From NCBI RefSeq assembly GCF_002285435.1, contig NZ_NSBT01000037.1, forward strand, positions 1-64,000: a stretch of DNA of 64,000 bases, given 5' to 3'. Origin of the DNA: Actibacterium ureilyticum (GTDB lineage: Bacteria; Pseudomonadota; Alphaproteobacteria; Rhodobacterales; Rhodobacteraceae). Position 1 is the stretch's first letter, and each line of letters starts with the position of its first letter. The notes below the pieces were generated by a model, which did not search any database, was not told the DNA's origin, and was given only the letters and a program-made list of their open reading frames with translations. The position numbers and the translations under genes are program-made. Positions 42,965 to 52,935 of this stretch are shown here, in pieces.

Positions 42965-43618
42965 TCACCGTGTGTTTTCGGTCAGGCGGCGGGTGACGTA
43001 ATCGGTCACGTTGCCGATCATCGTGTCCATATGCGGCTCTTCGAAGAAGTGATCGGCGCCTTCGATCTCCTGGTGGGTGATCGTGATGCCCTTTTGCTCG
43101 TGCAGCTTTGCGACCAGGCTTTGGGTGTCGGCGGGCGGCGCCACGCGGTCGCGGGTGCCGTTGATGATCAGGCCCGAACTGGGGCAGGGCGCCAGGAAGC
43201 TGAAATCATACATGTTGGCCGGCGGGCTGACCGACACGAAGCCGGTGATTTCGGGCCGCCGCATCAGCAGCTGCATCCCGATCCACGCGCCGAAGCTGAA
43301 CCCCGCGACCCAGCAATGCTTGGCGTTCTGGTTCATCGACTGCAGGTAATCCAGCGCCGAGGCGGCATCCGACAGCTCGCCCACGCCCTGGTCGTATTCG
43401 CCCTGGCTGCGCCCCACGCCGCGGAAGTTGAACCGCAGCACCGTGAAGCCCATGTTGTAGAAGGCGTAATGCAGGTTGTAGACGACCTTGTTGTTCATCG
43501 TGCCGCCGAATTGCGGATGCGGATGCAACACGATGGCGATGGGGGCGTCTTTTTCTTTCTGGGGGTGGTAACGGCCTTCGAGCCGGCCTTCGGGTCCGGG
43601 AAAAATGACCTCGGGCAT
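42965..43618 (-). CDS. Alpha/beta hydrolase
   Basis: A 217-aa protein of the small alpha/beta hydrolase group often annotated as COG2945. It has the oxyanion segment LHPHPQFGGTMNNKVV, then RFNFRGVGRSQG, the nucleophile elbow AGFSFGAWIG (G-x-S-x-G with Ser), an aspartate in NGTRDRVAPP, and the catalytic histidine in EGADHFFEEP. The substrate is unknown. The ATG at 43618 follows AGAGGCGCGA. It is divergent from iscR. Confidence 0.88.
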   Translation of the reverse strand: MPEVIFPGPEGRLEGRYHPQKEKDAPIAIVLHPHPQFGGTMNNKVVYNLHYAFYNMGFTVLRFNFRGVGRSQGEYDQGVGELSDAASALDYLQSMNQNAKHCWVAGFSFGAWIGMQLLMRRPEITGFVSVSPPANMYDFSFLAPCPSSGLIINGTRDRVAPPADTQSLVAKLHEQKGITITHQEIEGADHFFEEPHMDTMIGNVTDYVTRRLTENTR

Positions 43619-43749
43619 TCGCGCCTCTTTGTGATACGGGGTGACGGCGCATTTCTTGACGAAACGGCTCTGCCAACCTAGAGCATTTGAAAACAGGGCC
43701 CTCAAGGCCCTTACGGGTGGATAGTCACGTAATGATAGAGCCGCCCGCA

Positions 43750-43763
43750 GTCAACCATTTGAC
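43750..43763. promoter_or_regulatory. Inverted repeat before iscR
   Basis: GTCAACCATTTGAC (5-bp arms, 4-nt centre) sits right before the iscR ribosome-binding site, 12 bp before its ATG. It is a candidate autoregulatory IscR or iron-responsive operator for the suf operon. Confidence 0.45.
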
Positions 43764-43775
43764 CGGGGAGGGGAC

Positions 43776-44237
43776 ATGAAACTGAGCACCAAGGGGCGCT
43801 ATGCCATGGTTGCGCTGACCGATCTGGCGCTGCAACCGGCCGATGCGCTGACCACACTGGCCGATATTTCCAAGCGGCAGAACCTGTCGCTGCCGTATCT
43901 GGAGCAGCTGTTCGTGAAGCTGCGCCGCGCGGGCCTGGTCGAATCGGTGCGCGGGCCGGGCGGGGGATACCGGCTGGCGCAGGCGGCGTCCGAGATCCGC
44001 GTGGTCGATGTGCTGGCCGCGGTGGACGAGACCGTGAGCGCGCTGCACACCGGGGCGGGCGCGTCGGGGGGCATGTCCGGGTCCAAGGCGCAGTCGCTGA
44101 ACAACCGCCTGTGGGAGGGGCTGAGCGCGCATGTTTATGTGTTCCTGCACCAGACGCGGCTGTCGGATGTGATCAAGAACGATCTGACCCCGTGTCCCGC
44201 TGTGCCCACCCTGTTCGAGGTCGTCGAAGAGGGCTGA
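43776..44237 (+). CDS. iscR: Rrf2 family Fe-S sensing regulator IscR
   Basis: A 153-aa winged-helix regulator that controls Fe-S assembly genes. The HTH is at about 20-65 (LADISKRQNLSLPYLEQLFVKLRRAGLV) and the wing is GPGGGYRLA. The three clustered cysteines that hold the cluster in E. coli IscR (about residues 92-104) are missing. The only cysteine is Cys140 (LTPCPAVP). This matches the single-cysteine IscR type described in Rhodobacter sphaeroides. It is the first gene of the suf operon. Confidence 0.92.
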   Translation: MKLSTKGRYAMVALTDLALQPADALTTLADISKRQNLSLPYLEQLFVKLRRAGLVESVRGPGGGYRLAQAASEIRVVDVLAAVDETVSALHTGAGASGGMSGSKAQSLNNRLWEGLSAHVYVFLHQTRLSDVIKNDLTPCPAVPTLFEVVEEG

Positions 44238-44260
44238 GGTCAAGCCCGGTGGCGGCTGTC

Positions 44261-44312
44261 GGAGCGAGGGGCGCTGCCCCTCGCGCTCCCCGGAGTATTT
44301 GGACCAAGAAGA
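44261..44312. repeat. Composite hairpin repeat, partial copy 2
   Basis: GGAGCGAGGGGC pairs with GCCCCTCGCGCTCC across a 3-nt loop (44261-44289), followed by CCGGAGTATTTGGACC. It repeats the layout of the element at 9843-9931: GC hairpin, then GAGTATTT, then GGA. It lies between iscR and the next gene and could reduce read-through in the operon. Confidence 0.65.
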
Positions 44313-44322
44313 AGGAGGGCTC

Positions 44323-44763
44323 ATGGCCGGACTGGACGGGCTGTCGAAGATTCTGCTGAAAGATGCCAGTGAAGGGGACGGTTCGGTGTCGGCGGCGGGA
44401 AAGGCGCTGGCCAGATCTAACCCGATCGTCAGGTTGGCCGGCGGTTTCGCGCAAATCGCCGACAAGGCCTATATGAGCCCGGAGCATTGCTATCTTTATC
44501 TGGCGCGGCGCGTGGCCACGGCGGAATTGGCGGCCGCGCGGGCGGGATGGATCGGTGGCCGGCTCTATAACCGGCTCAGTGGCACGCGCGCCGATTACGT
44601 TCCGCTGTCCGGTGCTGTTGTGTCGGGGATACTTCGCCTTGCAGGAGAGGCGCCCCCCGAGGCGATGGATCGTGGGGCGCAGTATCTGGTGCGACGCGAT
44701 GTGGCACGCGATTATTTGGAACGGGCGGGTGATTGGGCACGGCAAACGGGGCTGGTTTCGTGA
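44323..44763 (+). CDS. Hypothetical protein in the suf operon
   Basis: A 146-aa mainly helical protein with no known domain and no signal peptide. It contains AGGFAQIADKAYMSPEHCYLYLARRVATAE, with one cysteine, and an Arg-rich C-terminal half. It starts after AAGAAGGAGGGCTC and overlaps the desulfurase start by 4 nt (GTGA), so translation is coupled. A helper of desulfurase or IscR function is possible but unproven. Confidence 0.75.
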   Translation: MAGLDGLSKILLKDASEGDGSVSAAGKALARSNPIVRLAGGFAQIADKAYMSPEHCYLYLARRVATAELAAARAGWIGGRLYNRLSGTRADYVPLSGAVVSGILRLAGEAPPEAMDRGAQYLVRRDVARDYLERAGDWARQTGLVS

Positions 44764-45818
44764 CACGGACATATCTGGATTACAACGCGACCGCGCCGCT
44801 CAGGCCCGAGGCGCGTGCGGCGATGTGCGCGGCGATGGATGTGGTGGGCAACCCGTCTTCGGTGCATGCCGAGGGGCGCGCGGCCAAGGCGCTGGTCGAG
44901 CGGGCGCGGGGGCAGGTGGCGGCGGCGGTGGGCTGCAAGCCGCAGGAAGTGGTCTTTACCAGCGGTGCGACCGAGGCGGCGCGGGTTCTGGCCACTGTCG
45001 CGGGCGATGTGATCGTGGAAGAGACCGCGCATGACGCGCTTTGGTCGCATGCGGGGCCGGGGTCGGGCGCGGCGGGGTCGGTTCTGGCGATGGGGCTGGC
45101 CAATAGCGAGACCGGGGTCATCGCGCCAGTGCCCGAGCGGGTCGACGGCCAGTGGCGGCTGGGCGCGCTGCGGGCCGATCTGTTGTGTCTGGACGTGACG
45201 CAGGCGATTGGCCGGGTGCCGTTCTCGTTCGACTGGAGCGGCGCGGATCTGGCGATTCTGTCGGCGCACAAGCTGGGCGGGCCCAAGGGCGTGGGGGCGC
45301 TGATCGTCCGGCAGGGGCTGGACATTGCCAGCCTGGCCACCGGCGGCGGGCAGGAGATGGGCCGGCGGTCGGGCACGGAAAACCTTGTGGGGATTGCCGG
45401 ATTCGGTGCCGCAATCGGCGCCGCGCTGCATGATCTGGAGGCAGGGACCTGGGCGCGGATCGAGGAATTTAGAAACATTCTAGAAAATGTGATTGCGCAA
45501 ACCGCGAATGAGACTATTTTTGTCGGGAAAGACGGAAAACGCTTGCCCAATACCTCGTGTCTTTCGACGCCGGGGTGGAAGGGCGAAACACAGGTGATGC
45601 AGATGGACCTGGCCGGGTTCGCGGTTTCCGCGGGATCGGCCTGTTCCAGCGGCAAGGTCAGGGAAAGCCGGGTGCTGCGGGCGATGGGGTATGACCCCGA
45701 CGTGGCCAGATCGGCAATCCGTGTGTCCCTGGGACCCGCGACGACCGAGGACGAGGTGCGGCGCTTTGCCCAAGCCTGGTGTTCGGCGCATCGCAGGTTC
45801 CGCGCACGCAGCGCCTGA
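44760..45818 (+). CDS. iscS: Cysteine desulfurase, IscS/NifS type
   Basis: A 352-aa PLP enzyme that takes sulfur from cysteine. PLP-lysine is Lys171 in [11 protein letters not shown], and the persulfide cysteine is Cys295 in [10 protein letters not shown] on an extended loop (group I). It is shorter than E. coli IscS (about 400 aa) and closer in length to NifS-like enzymes. The GTG at 44760 overlaps the previous stop and starts at [12 protein letters not shown], the family N-terminus. It coexists with the group II enzyme SufS at the operon end. Confidence 0.92.
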   Translation: MTRTYLDYNATAPLRPEARAAMCAAMDVVGNPSSVHAEGRAAKALVERARGQVAAAVGCKPQEVVFTSGATEAARVLATVAGDVIVEETAHDALWSHAGPGSGAAGSVLAMGLANSETGVIAPVPERVDGQWRLGALRADLLCLDVTQAIGRVPFSFDWSGADLAILSAHKLGGPKGVGALIVRQGLDIASLATGGGQEMGRRSGTENLVGIAGFGAAIGAALHDLEAGTWARIEEFRNILENVIAQTANETIFVGKDGKRLPNTSCLSTPGWKGETQVMQMDLAGFAVSAGSACSSGKVRESRVLRAMGYDPDVARSAIRVSLGPATTEDEVRRFAQAWCSAHRRFRARSA

Positions 45819-45864
45819 GAACAGACAACGGACGGGGCGCAGGCCCCGCAGAGAGGAAGCACGC

Positions 45865-47385
45865 ATGTCCGATCCAGTGACCGAAATCCGCGAAGGTGTG
45901 GACCGCGAGACGGTGGAAACCGTCGAGGCGATGGCCGGCAAGTACAAATACGGCTGGGAAACCGAGATCGAGATGGAATACGCCCCCAAGGGGCTGACCG
46001 AGGATATCGTGCGGCTGATCTCGGAAAAGAACGAAGAGCCGGAATGGATGACCGACTGGCGGCTGCAGGCCTATCGCCGCTGGGTGCAGCTGGAAGAGCC
46101 CGATTGGGCGATGGTCGACTATCCGGACATCAATTTCCAGGACCAGTATTACTATGCCCGTCCGAAATCGATGACCGAGAAGCCGAAATCGCTGGACGAG
46201 GTCGACCCGAAACTGCTGGCGACCTATGAAAAGCTGGGCATTCCGCTGAAGGAACAGATGATCCTGGCCGGTGTCGAAGGCGCCGAGGATGCCCCGGCCG
46301 AGGGGCGCAAGGTGGCCGTGGATGCGGTGTTCGATTCCGTATCGGTGGGGACCACGTTCCAGGCGGAGCTGAAGAAGGCCGGCGTGATCTTCTGCTCGAT
46401 CTCCGAGGCGATCCGTGAACACCCCGAGCTGGTGAAGAAATACCTGGGCTCCGTGGTGCCGGTTTCCGACAATTTCTATGCAACGCTGAATTCGGCGGTC
46501 TTTTCCGACGGCTCGTTCGTCTATATTCCACCCGGCGTGCGCTGCCCGATGGAACTGTCGACCTATTTCCGGATCAACGCGGAAAATACCGGCCAGTTCG
46601 AACGCACGCTGATCATCGCCGACAAGGGGTCCTACGTGTCCTATCTGGAAGGCTGCACCGCGCCGCAGCGCGATACCGCGCAGCTGCATGCCGCTGTGGT
46701 CGAGATCGTGATCGAAGAAGATGCCGAGGTCAAATATTCCACCGTCCAGAACTGGTTCCCGGGCGACGAGGAAGGCAAGGGCGGGATCTATAATTTCGTC
46801 ACCAAGCGCGCCGATTGCCGGGGCGACCGGGCAAAGGTGATGTGGACCCAGGTCGAGACCGGATCGGCCGTCACATGGAAATACCCCAGCTGCATCCTGC
46901 GGGGCGACGAAAGCCAGGGCGAATTCTATTCCATCGCCATCACCAACAACATGCAGCAGGCCGATACCGGCACCAAGATGGTGCATCTGGGCAAGAACAC
47001 CCGGTCGCGCATCGTGTCCAAAGGGATCAGCGCGGGCAAGGCGCAGAACACCTATCGCGGGCTGGTTTCGATGCACCCCAAGGCAAAGGACAGCCGCAAC
47101 TATACCCAGTGCGACAGCCTGTTGATCGGCTCGGAATGCGGGGCGCACACGGTGCCCTATATCGAGGTGAAGAATAACAGCAGCCGCGTGGAGCACGAGG
47201 CCACGACATCCAAGGTCGATGACGACCAGCTGTTCTATTGCCGTCAGCGCGGCATGGACGAGGAAGAGGCCGTGGCGCTGGTGGTAAACGGATTCTGCAA
47301 AGAGGTGTTGCAGGCCCTGCCGATGGAGTTTGCCATGGAAGCGCAGCAGCTTGTGGCGATCAGCCTGGAAGGCTCTGTGGGATAA
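45865..47385 (+). CDS. sufB: Fe-S cluster scaffold subunit SufB
   Basis: A 506-aa SufBC2D scaffold subunit where clusters are built. It shows family blocks [20 protein letters not shown], the [12 protein letters not shown] cysteine region, [11 protein letters not shown], and the C-terminal [27 protein letters not shown] with conserved cysteine and glutamate. Length agrees with the family. The ATG at 45865 follows GAGAGGAAGCACGC. Confidence 0.97.
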   Translation: MSDPVTEIREGVDRETVETVEAMAGKYKYGWETEIEMEYAPKGLTEDIVRLISEKNEEPEWMTDWRLQAYRRWVQLEEPDWAMVDYPDINFQDQYYYARPKSMTEKPKSLDEVDPKLLATYEKLGIPLKEQMILAGVEGAEDAPAEGRKVAVDAVFDSVSVGTTFQAELKKAGVIFCSISEAIREHPELVKKYLGSVVPVSDNFYATLNSAVFSDGSFVYIPPGVRCPMELSTYFRINAENTGQFERTLIIADKGSYVSYLEGCTAPQRDTAQLHAAVVEIVIEEDAEVKYSTVQNWFPGDEEGKGGIYNFVTKRADCRGDRAKVMWTQVETGSAVTWKYPSCILRGDESQGEFYSIAITNNMQQADTGTKMVHLGKNTRSRIVSKGISAGKAQNTYRGLVSMHPKAKDSRNYTQCDSLLIGSECGAHTVPYIEVKNNSSRVEHEATTSKVDDDQLFYCRQRGMDEEEAVALVVNGFCKEVLQALPMEFAMEAQQLVAISLEGSVG

Positions 47386-47404
47386 GCGACGGCAAGGGGC
47401 AGAA

Positions 47405-47752
47405 GTGTTTGGAAGCGACGAGAAAGATCACACGCTGCGAAGCCTGCCGCATCCAGGATACTGGGATGGTGGCCGGGAGGGCTTTTATGCATTTGCCACG
47501 GTGTGCCTGATTTCTTTGCTGATCTTCGGGACCAGTGACGTCTCTTGGATGCCGACCTATTGGAAAATCGCTTCGACGTTTCTTATCGCTGCTCCGGTGT
47601 CCTATTGGATCGGTAGTTCCACGCGTCGCAAGCGTGTCGGTAAACGTGCGGAACACGCGATTGCCTACCGAGACGCGCAGAACGCGGAAACGGAAAAGAA
47701 GATCGCTGAAATGCAGGCGAAGAATTCTCGAATTCCCAAGGTGAAGAGATGA
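47405..47752 (+). CDS. Hypothetical small membrane protein
   Basis: A 115-aa protein with two predicted helices (about residues 26-45 and 55-72) and a charged C-terminal helix (AEHAIAYRDAQNAETEKKIAEMQAK). It is unrecognised. The GTG start follows AAGGGGCAGAA 20 bp after sufB. Its third-base G+C looks lower than that of its neighbours. It lies inside the suf operon, between sufB and sufC. Confidence 0.65.
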   Translation: MFGSDEKDHTLRSLPHPGYWDGGREGFYAFATVCLISLLIFGTSDVSWMPTYWKIASTFLIAAPVSYWIGSSTRRKRVGKRAEHAIAYRDAQNAETEKKIAEMQAKNSRIPKVKR

Positions 47753-47789
47753 TCAGACTTCGCGGAAACATGGCAGAGGCAGAGGCCAG

Positions 47790-47933
47790 ATGACCCGCAT
47801 CGACGATATCCGCAGGGCGTTGGACGACGGTCGTCCGGTTGTCAGCGACAAGCTTGGCGTGTTGCGCGCGCAGGTCAATGCGCTGAAACCGCATTTCCCC
47901 GACCCCGAACCAGAGGTCGCCGATCATGCGTAG
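47790..47933 (+). CDS. Hypothetical 47-aa protein
   Basis: A short frame reading MTRIDDIRRALDDG at the start and ending EVADHA, after AGAGGCCAG. It overlaps the following gene by 8 nt. Composition is protein-like and high-GC; no domain is seen. A 14-codon frame at 47749-47793 precedes it and is probably not a gene. Confidence 0.5.
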   Translation: MTRIDDIRRALDDGRPVVSDKLGVLRAQVNALKPHFPDPEPEVADHA

Positions 47934-48111
47934 GGTTCTGATGGGCGCCGTTCTGACCGGGCTGTTCTGTGCGGTCTTTGCCATCGTGGTGCAGATGCTG
48001 ACCAGCATGCTGGGCCTGGGGCAGGTGGCCGGGGTCAGTTTTGTCAGCGGCTTTCTGGGCAGCCTGTTCGCGCAGACCGTCCTGGGCCAGTGGCGGGGGC
48101 AGGCGCGATGA
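47926..48111 (+). CDS. Small hydrophobic protein
   Basis: A 61-aa protein, mostly two hydrophobic helices (about residues 4-26 and 33-52). The start lies within the end of the 47-aa gene and the stop overlaps the next start (ATGA), so the three small genes are likely translated together. Function is unknown. Confidence 0.6.
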   Translation: MRRVLMGAVLTGLFCAVFAIVVQMLTSMLGLGQVAGVSFVSGFLGSLFAQTVLGQWRGQAR

Positions 48112-48455
48112 ACCCCTGGGGAGGCAAGGCCATGATCGTCACCACCACACCATCCGTCGAAGGCCGCCGGATCACCGCCTATCACGGCGTTGTCGTGGGC
48201 GAGGCGATCCTGGGCGCGAATGTGTTCCGTGACCTGTTTGCCGGGATCACCGACATCATCGGCGGGCGCTCGGGCGCCTATGAGAAATCGCTGGGCGAGG
48301 CGCGTGACACCGCCCTTCGCGAGCTGCAGGAGCGCGCCGCCGCCCTGGGCGCCGATGCGGTCGTGGGCGTCGATCTGGATTACGAGGTGATCAACAACAT
48401 GCTGATGGTGTCGGCCTCGGGCACCGCTGTGACGTTGGGTCAGTCCGTAGAATGA
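48108..48455 (+). CDS. YbjQ/DUF74 (heavy-metal-binding-like) protein
   Basis: A 115-aa protein of the UPF0145/DUF74 family, pentamer-forming, with the typical [41 protein letters not shown] and the C-terminal [17 protein letters not shown]. Family function is unknown. It begins at the ATG at 48108, overlapping the previous stop; a later ATG at 48132 is possible. Confidence 0.85.
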   Translation: MNPWGGKAMIVTTTPSVEGRRITAYHGVVVGEAILGANVFRDLFAGITDIIGGRSGAYEKSLGEARDTALRELQERAAALGADAVVGVDLDYEVINNMLMVSASGTAVTLGQSVE

Positions 48456-48527
48456 TCATCGCAATTCCAGAAACTCGCCACAATCGCGCACCAACCTGTC
48501 CCCGAGCAGATGCAAGGGGGGAAACCC

Positions 48528-49055
48528 GTGACGCTGGACGTCAACAAGACGCGCTTCGAGGAGCGTCTGACGCGGATCGACAAGGGCCGGCAATGGGCGC
48601 CCGAGGGTGTGGTGACGCGCGACATGTATGCCAAGCGGGCAGCGCGGGCCAAGACGGTCAAGGCGCACAATCCGCTGGCCAATATCCTGTATCCCGTGGG
48701 CATCTTGATGGCGCTTCTGGCCGGGCTGATCTCGGTCCTGGCGGCGCGCTATGCGCAGTTTCACCTGCTGTCGGACAGCGTCGCGGACATGTCGTCCGAT
48801 CTGCTGCTGGCGGGCGAATTCGCGATGGCATCCTGTGTGGGCATGGTCCTGCGCATGGCGATCGCGGTGCAGGGCAAGGACAAGCTGATGGCACAGACCG
48901 TCGGCGTCTGGGCCGGGATCGTGGGGCTGCACAACCTGGTGCATCTGGCGCCGGATCTGTTCACCACGCTGTTTTCGCCCGGCTGGGTGGCCTCGGTCAT
49001 GGCCTCGGCCCCGTTTCAGAGTATACTGTTCCGCGGCGTGGTGTTTGCGATGTAG
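48528..49055 (+). CDS. Hypothetical membrane protein, paralogue A
   Basis: A 175-aa membrane protein with a cytosolic N-terminal 50 residues and about three to four helices. It contains ARYAQFHLL, TVGVWAGIVGLHNLVHLAPDLFTTLFSPGWV and the C-terminal SILFRGVVF. These blocks recur in the next gene, so the two are tandem paralogues. The GTG at 48528 is chosen because it follows AAGGGGGG; an ATG at 48510 has no such site. It does not resemble a known Fe-S protein. Confidence 0.75.
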   Translation: MTLDVNKTRFEERLTRIDKGRQWAPEGVVTRDMYAKRAARAKTVKAHNPLANILYPVGILMALLAGLISVLAARYAQFHLLSDSVADMSSDLLLAGEFAMASCVGMVLRMAIAVQGKDKLMAQTVGVWAGIVGLHNLVHLAPDLFTTLFSPGWVASVMASAPFQSILFRGVVFAM

Positions 49056-49067
49056 GGAACGGGTGCG

Positions 49068-49649
49068 ATGAACCGGCAGCAGCAGGATTTCCAGGAGCGG
49101 TTGGCACGGCTTGGACATGCAAGCCAGACCCCCGAGCCACAGGTCATCCCGCCGGAACACGAGCCGTTGCCCGACAAATACACGCCGCGCAACGTGGCGC
49201 CGCTGGACGGCTGGCGACAGAACGCGCGCTATCCGCTCAAGCTTGCGGGGGCGTTCCTTTTCGGCATGCTGGCGGTCTTTGCCGCGCGCTATGTCCGGTT
49301 TCACATGAATGGCGGGGCGTTGACCGGCGAGGATGCCGATCTGATGATGGTTCTGGACGCCGGCATGGCCGCCGCCGTGGGGTTTGCGATGACGCAGGCC
49401 TTCCGGCTGGACGGCAAGGAGTTTCAGGCCGCCCAGACCTTTGGCGTGGCCGCCATGGTGGCCACGATGCACAACGCGGTGCACTGGGCGCCGAAACCGT
49501 TCGAGGCGATCTTTTCCCCGCAATGGGTGTCGGATGTGCGCGAATTCACCGAACCCAACTCGATCCTGTTCCGGGGCGTGTCCTTCATGCTGACGCCCGA
49601 TACGGACGCCCGCTCTGGCGCGCCGAAGATCAACCGCCCCGGCTTCTGA
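49068..49649 (+). CDS. Hypothetical membrane protein, paralogue B
   Basis: A 193-aa membrane protein with a 70-residue polar N-terminus and about four helices. It shares ARYVRFH, QTFGVAAMVATMHNAVHWAPKPFEAIFSPQWV and SILFRGVSF with the upstream paralogue; the H-N-x-V-H-x-A-P core and the SILFRGV end are the best conserved parts. The paired histidines within a membrane helix might bind a metal or haem; this is speculation. Confidence 0.75.
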   Translation: MNRQQQDFQERLARLGHASQTPEPQVIPPEHEPLPDKYTPRNVAPLDGWRQNARYPLKLAGAFLFGMLAVFAARYVRFHMNGGALTGEDADLMMVLDAGMAAAVGFAMTQAFRLDGKEFQAAQTFGVAAMVATMHNAVHWAPKPFEAIFSPQWVSDVREFTEPNSILFRGVSFMLTPDTDARSGAPKINRPGF

Positions 49650-49766
49650 ATTTCACCCCATTGACGGCAGCCTTGCCCTGGCCCCTGCGGGCCGGGGGCC
49701 TTGGTCTGTCGTTCCTGTCATCCACGGCGCCCGCCCCGGTGCGCGCCCAATCAAAAGGTCAGAAAG

Positions 49767-50521
<755 letters not shown>

Positions 50522-50522
<1 letters not shown>

Positions 50523-51817
50523 TGAGCGCGCTTCTGCAAGCCAAGCGTGACGCGGCCGAAAGCCGTCTGGCGGGGCTGCGCCTGCCCGAGGGCGGCTCGG
50601 CCTGGGCCAAGGCCGCGCGCGAGGATGCGCTGTCGCGGCTGCGCCTGAGCGGCCTGCCGGGGCGGCGGGACGAATACTGGAAATACACCGATCCCACCAC
50701 GTTGGTGACCGCCGATGCGCCCGGCGCGGCGGTGTTCGACGGCAGCGACGAAAGCCCGGTCTTTGATGGGATCGACTGGGTCGAGCTGGTCTTTGTCGAC
50801 GGTGTCTTCGATGCCGATGCCTCGGACGATCCGGCGCTGGCCGGGGTCGAGATCGAGCGTCTGAGCACCGCGATGCAGGCCGATATCCACTGGGCGCGGG
50901 ATCTTTACGGCGTGCTGGAAGCGCGCGGTCAGGTGCCGGTCGAACGGCCGCTGGCCACGCTGAACACCGCTTGCGCCACCGATGGCGTGGTGATCCGCGC
51001 CACCGGCAAGGCCGCCAAGCCCGTCAACCTGATCTATCTGCATCAGGACGACGCCTCGGACGCGATCCTGCATCACGTGATCAAGGTCGAAAGCGGCGCC
51101 GAGCTGACGGTGCTGGAAAAGGGCCCGGCGGCGGCGCGGTTCAACAAGGTGATGGAGGTCGACGTGGCCGATGGCGGCACGTTCCATCATGTCCGCACCC
51201 AGGGGCGCGATCACGAACGTCGCGCGGTCACGCATGTCTTTGCCCGGCTGGGCACGGAATCGGTGTTCAAAAGCTTTACCCTGACCGCCAATGGCGTGCT
51301 GACCCGCAACGAGGTGGTGATCGAGCTGACCGGCGACGATGCGGTGGCCCATGTGGCCGGTGCCGCGCTGGGGGATGGCGATTTTCACCATGACGACACG
51401 GTGTTCATCACCCATGACGCCGAACGCTGCGAAAGCCGCCAGGTGTTCAAGAAGGTGCTGCGCAACGGCGCGACCGGCGTGTTCCAAGGCAAGATCCTGG
51501 TCAAGCCCGGCGCGCAGAAGACCGACGGTTATCAGATCAGCCAGTCGCTGCTGCTGGACGATGACAGTCAGTTCCTGGCCAAGCCCGAGCTTGAGATCTA
51601 TGCCGATGATGTGGTCTGCTCGCACGGGTCGACCTCGGGCGCGATCGACGAAGAGGGGCTCTATTACCTGCGTTCGCGCGGCATCCCCGAGGGGCCCGCG
51701 ACCGATCTGTTGACGCTGGCCTTCCTGGCCGAGGCGATTGACGAGATCGAGGACGAGGCCCTGGCCGAGGATATCCGTGGCCGGCTGGAAAGCTGGTTGA
51801 GCCGCAGGCGGGGCTGA
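50522..51817 (+). CDS. sufD: Fe-S cluster scaffold subunit SufD
   Basis: A 431-aa beta-helix subunit of SufBC2D, with the C-terminal blocks KILVKPGAQKTDGYQISQSLLL, ADDVVCSHGSTSGAIDEEGLYYLRSRGI and the conserved histidine in CSHG. The N-terminal part is divergent, as usual. The ATG at 50522 shares one base with the sufC stop; a GTG at 50519 is possible. Confidence 0.95.
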
Positions 51818-52321
51818 ATGGCGGTCACGACCGATATCTTCCGCAGCTGGCGGGCGCCGCGCGATGTCCTGCGCCGCCGGTTGCAGGGCGGCGTCCGCGA
51901 GGATCGCGCGCTGGCCATCCTGATGGCGGCCTGTGCGCTGGTCTTCGTGGCGCAACTGCCGCGGTTGGCCCGCCTGGCGCATCTGAGCGACGAGATCCCG
52001 TTGCAGGCGCTGCTCAGCGGCGCGCTGCTGGGCTGGGTGTTCCTGGCGCCGCTGTTCTTCTATGCGCTGGCGGCGGTCAGCCATCTGATCGCGCGGGCGC
52101 TTGGCGGGCGGGGCAGCTGGTTCGGCGCGCGCCTGGCGCTGTTCTGGGCGCTGCTGGCGGCCAGCCCGGTCTGGCTGTTCCAGGGGCTGGTGGCGGGGTT
52201 CATCGGCCCGGGCGTCGTGCTGTCGGCGGTGTCCGGCCTATTGGCTGTGCTTTTGCTTTATATCTGGCTATCAGGGTTGCGCGAGGCCGAAGGGTTCGGC
52301 CGCACCGCGTCAACCGCATGA
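51818..52321 (+). CDS. Yip1-like membrane protein 1
   Basis: A 167-aa membrane protein with about four helices after a polar N-terminus of 30 residues. It has the loose Yip1-family layout. It starts immediately after the sufD stop and overlaps the next gene by 4 nt. Its role in the suf operon is unknown. Confidence 0.7.
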   Translation: MAVTTDIFRSWRAPRDVLRRRLQGGVREDRALAILMAACALVFVAQLPRLARLAHLSDEIPLQALLSGALLGWVFLAPLFFYALAAVSHLIARALGGRGSWFGARLALFWALLAASPVWLFQGLVAGFIGPGVVLSAVSGLLAVLLLYIWLSGLREAEGFGRTASTA

Positions 52322-52935
52322 GTGAGGCCGGGATGAATTCATATTGGGAAACCTGTGTCGCGCTGGCCCGCGACACCCTGCGCGACCCGCGCCAGGCGGC
52401 GCGTCAGGTGCTGGCGCTGGACCTGCCGCGCGAGGTGGTCTGGAGCCTGCTGGGGCTGGTCGCGGTCGGCTCGCTGGCGGCAACGCTGATCGGAGACCGG
52501 ATGCTGCCGCAGGGCACGATGGCGATGATGCCGTTTCTGACGCGCGCGCCGATCCTGGGGGCGCTGTTCCTGGCGGCGGCGATGGTGATCCTGTCGGCGG
52601 TGCTGTCGCGGCTGGGGCAGCTTTTCGGCGGGGCGGGCACGTTCGATCAGGCGCTGCGCCTGATCGTCTGGTCACAGATCCTGATGCTTGCGCTTCAGCT
52701 TCTGCAGACCGTTTTCATCCCGATCAGCCCGACGATTTCGGCCCTGATCGGCCTTGTCGGATTCGTGTGGTTCATCTGGCTGGCGGCGGCTTTCACCGCC
52801 GAGCTGCACGCGTTCGACGGCGCGGGCAAGGGGCTGGTCGTGGCGGTTCTGTCGGTCTTTGTGACCGCCTTTGCGCTGATGATCCTGATGGTGATGCTGG
52901 GCATCAAACCGATGGTGGAGGCTGCCAATGTATGA
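52318..52935 (+). CDS. Yip1-like membrane protein 2
   Basis: A 205-aa YIP1-family protein with five helices and a polar N-terminus (about 40 residues). It contains TFDQALRLIVWSQILMLALQLLQ, typical of bacterial Yip1 domain proteins. It overlaps both the upstream membrane gene (4 nt) and sufS (8 nt), so it is firmly part of the operon. Confidence 0.78.
   Translation: MSEAGMNSYWETCVALARDTLRDPRQAARQVLALDLPREVVWSLLGLVAVGSLAATLIGDRMLPQGTMAMMPFLTRAPILGALFLAAAMVILSAVLSRLGQLFGGAGTFDQALRLIVWSQILMLALQLLQTVFIPISPTISALIGLVGFVWFIWLAAAFTAELHAFDGAGKGLVVAVLSVFVTAFALMILMVMLGIKPMVEAANV

Noticed and set aside
47749-47793. A 14-codon frame after the small membrane gene in the suf operon
   Set aside because: It is too short and lacks its own convincing ribosome-binding site. 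It is probably just spacer before the 47-aa gene.
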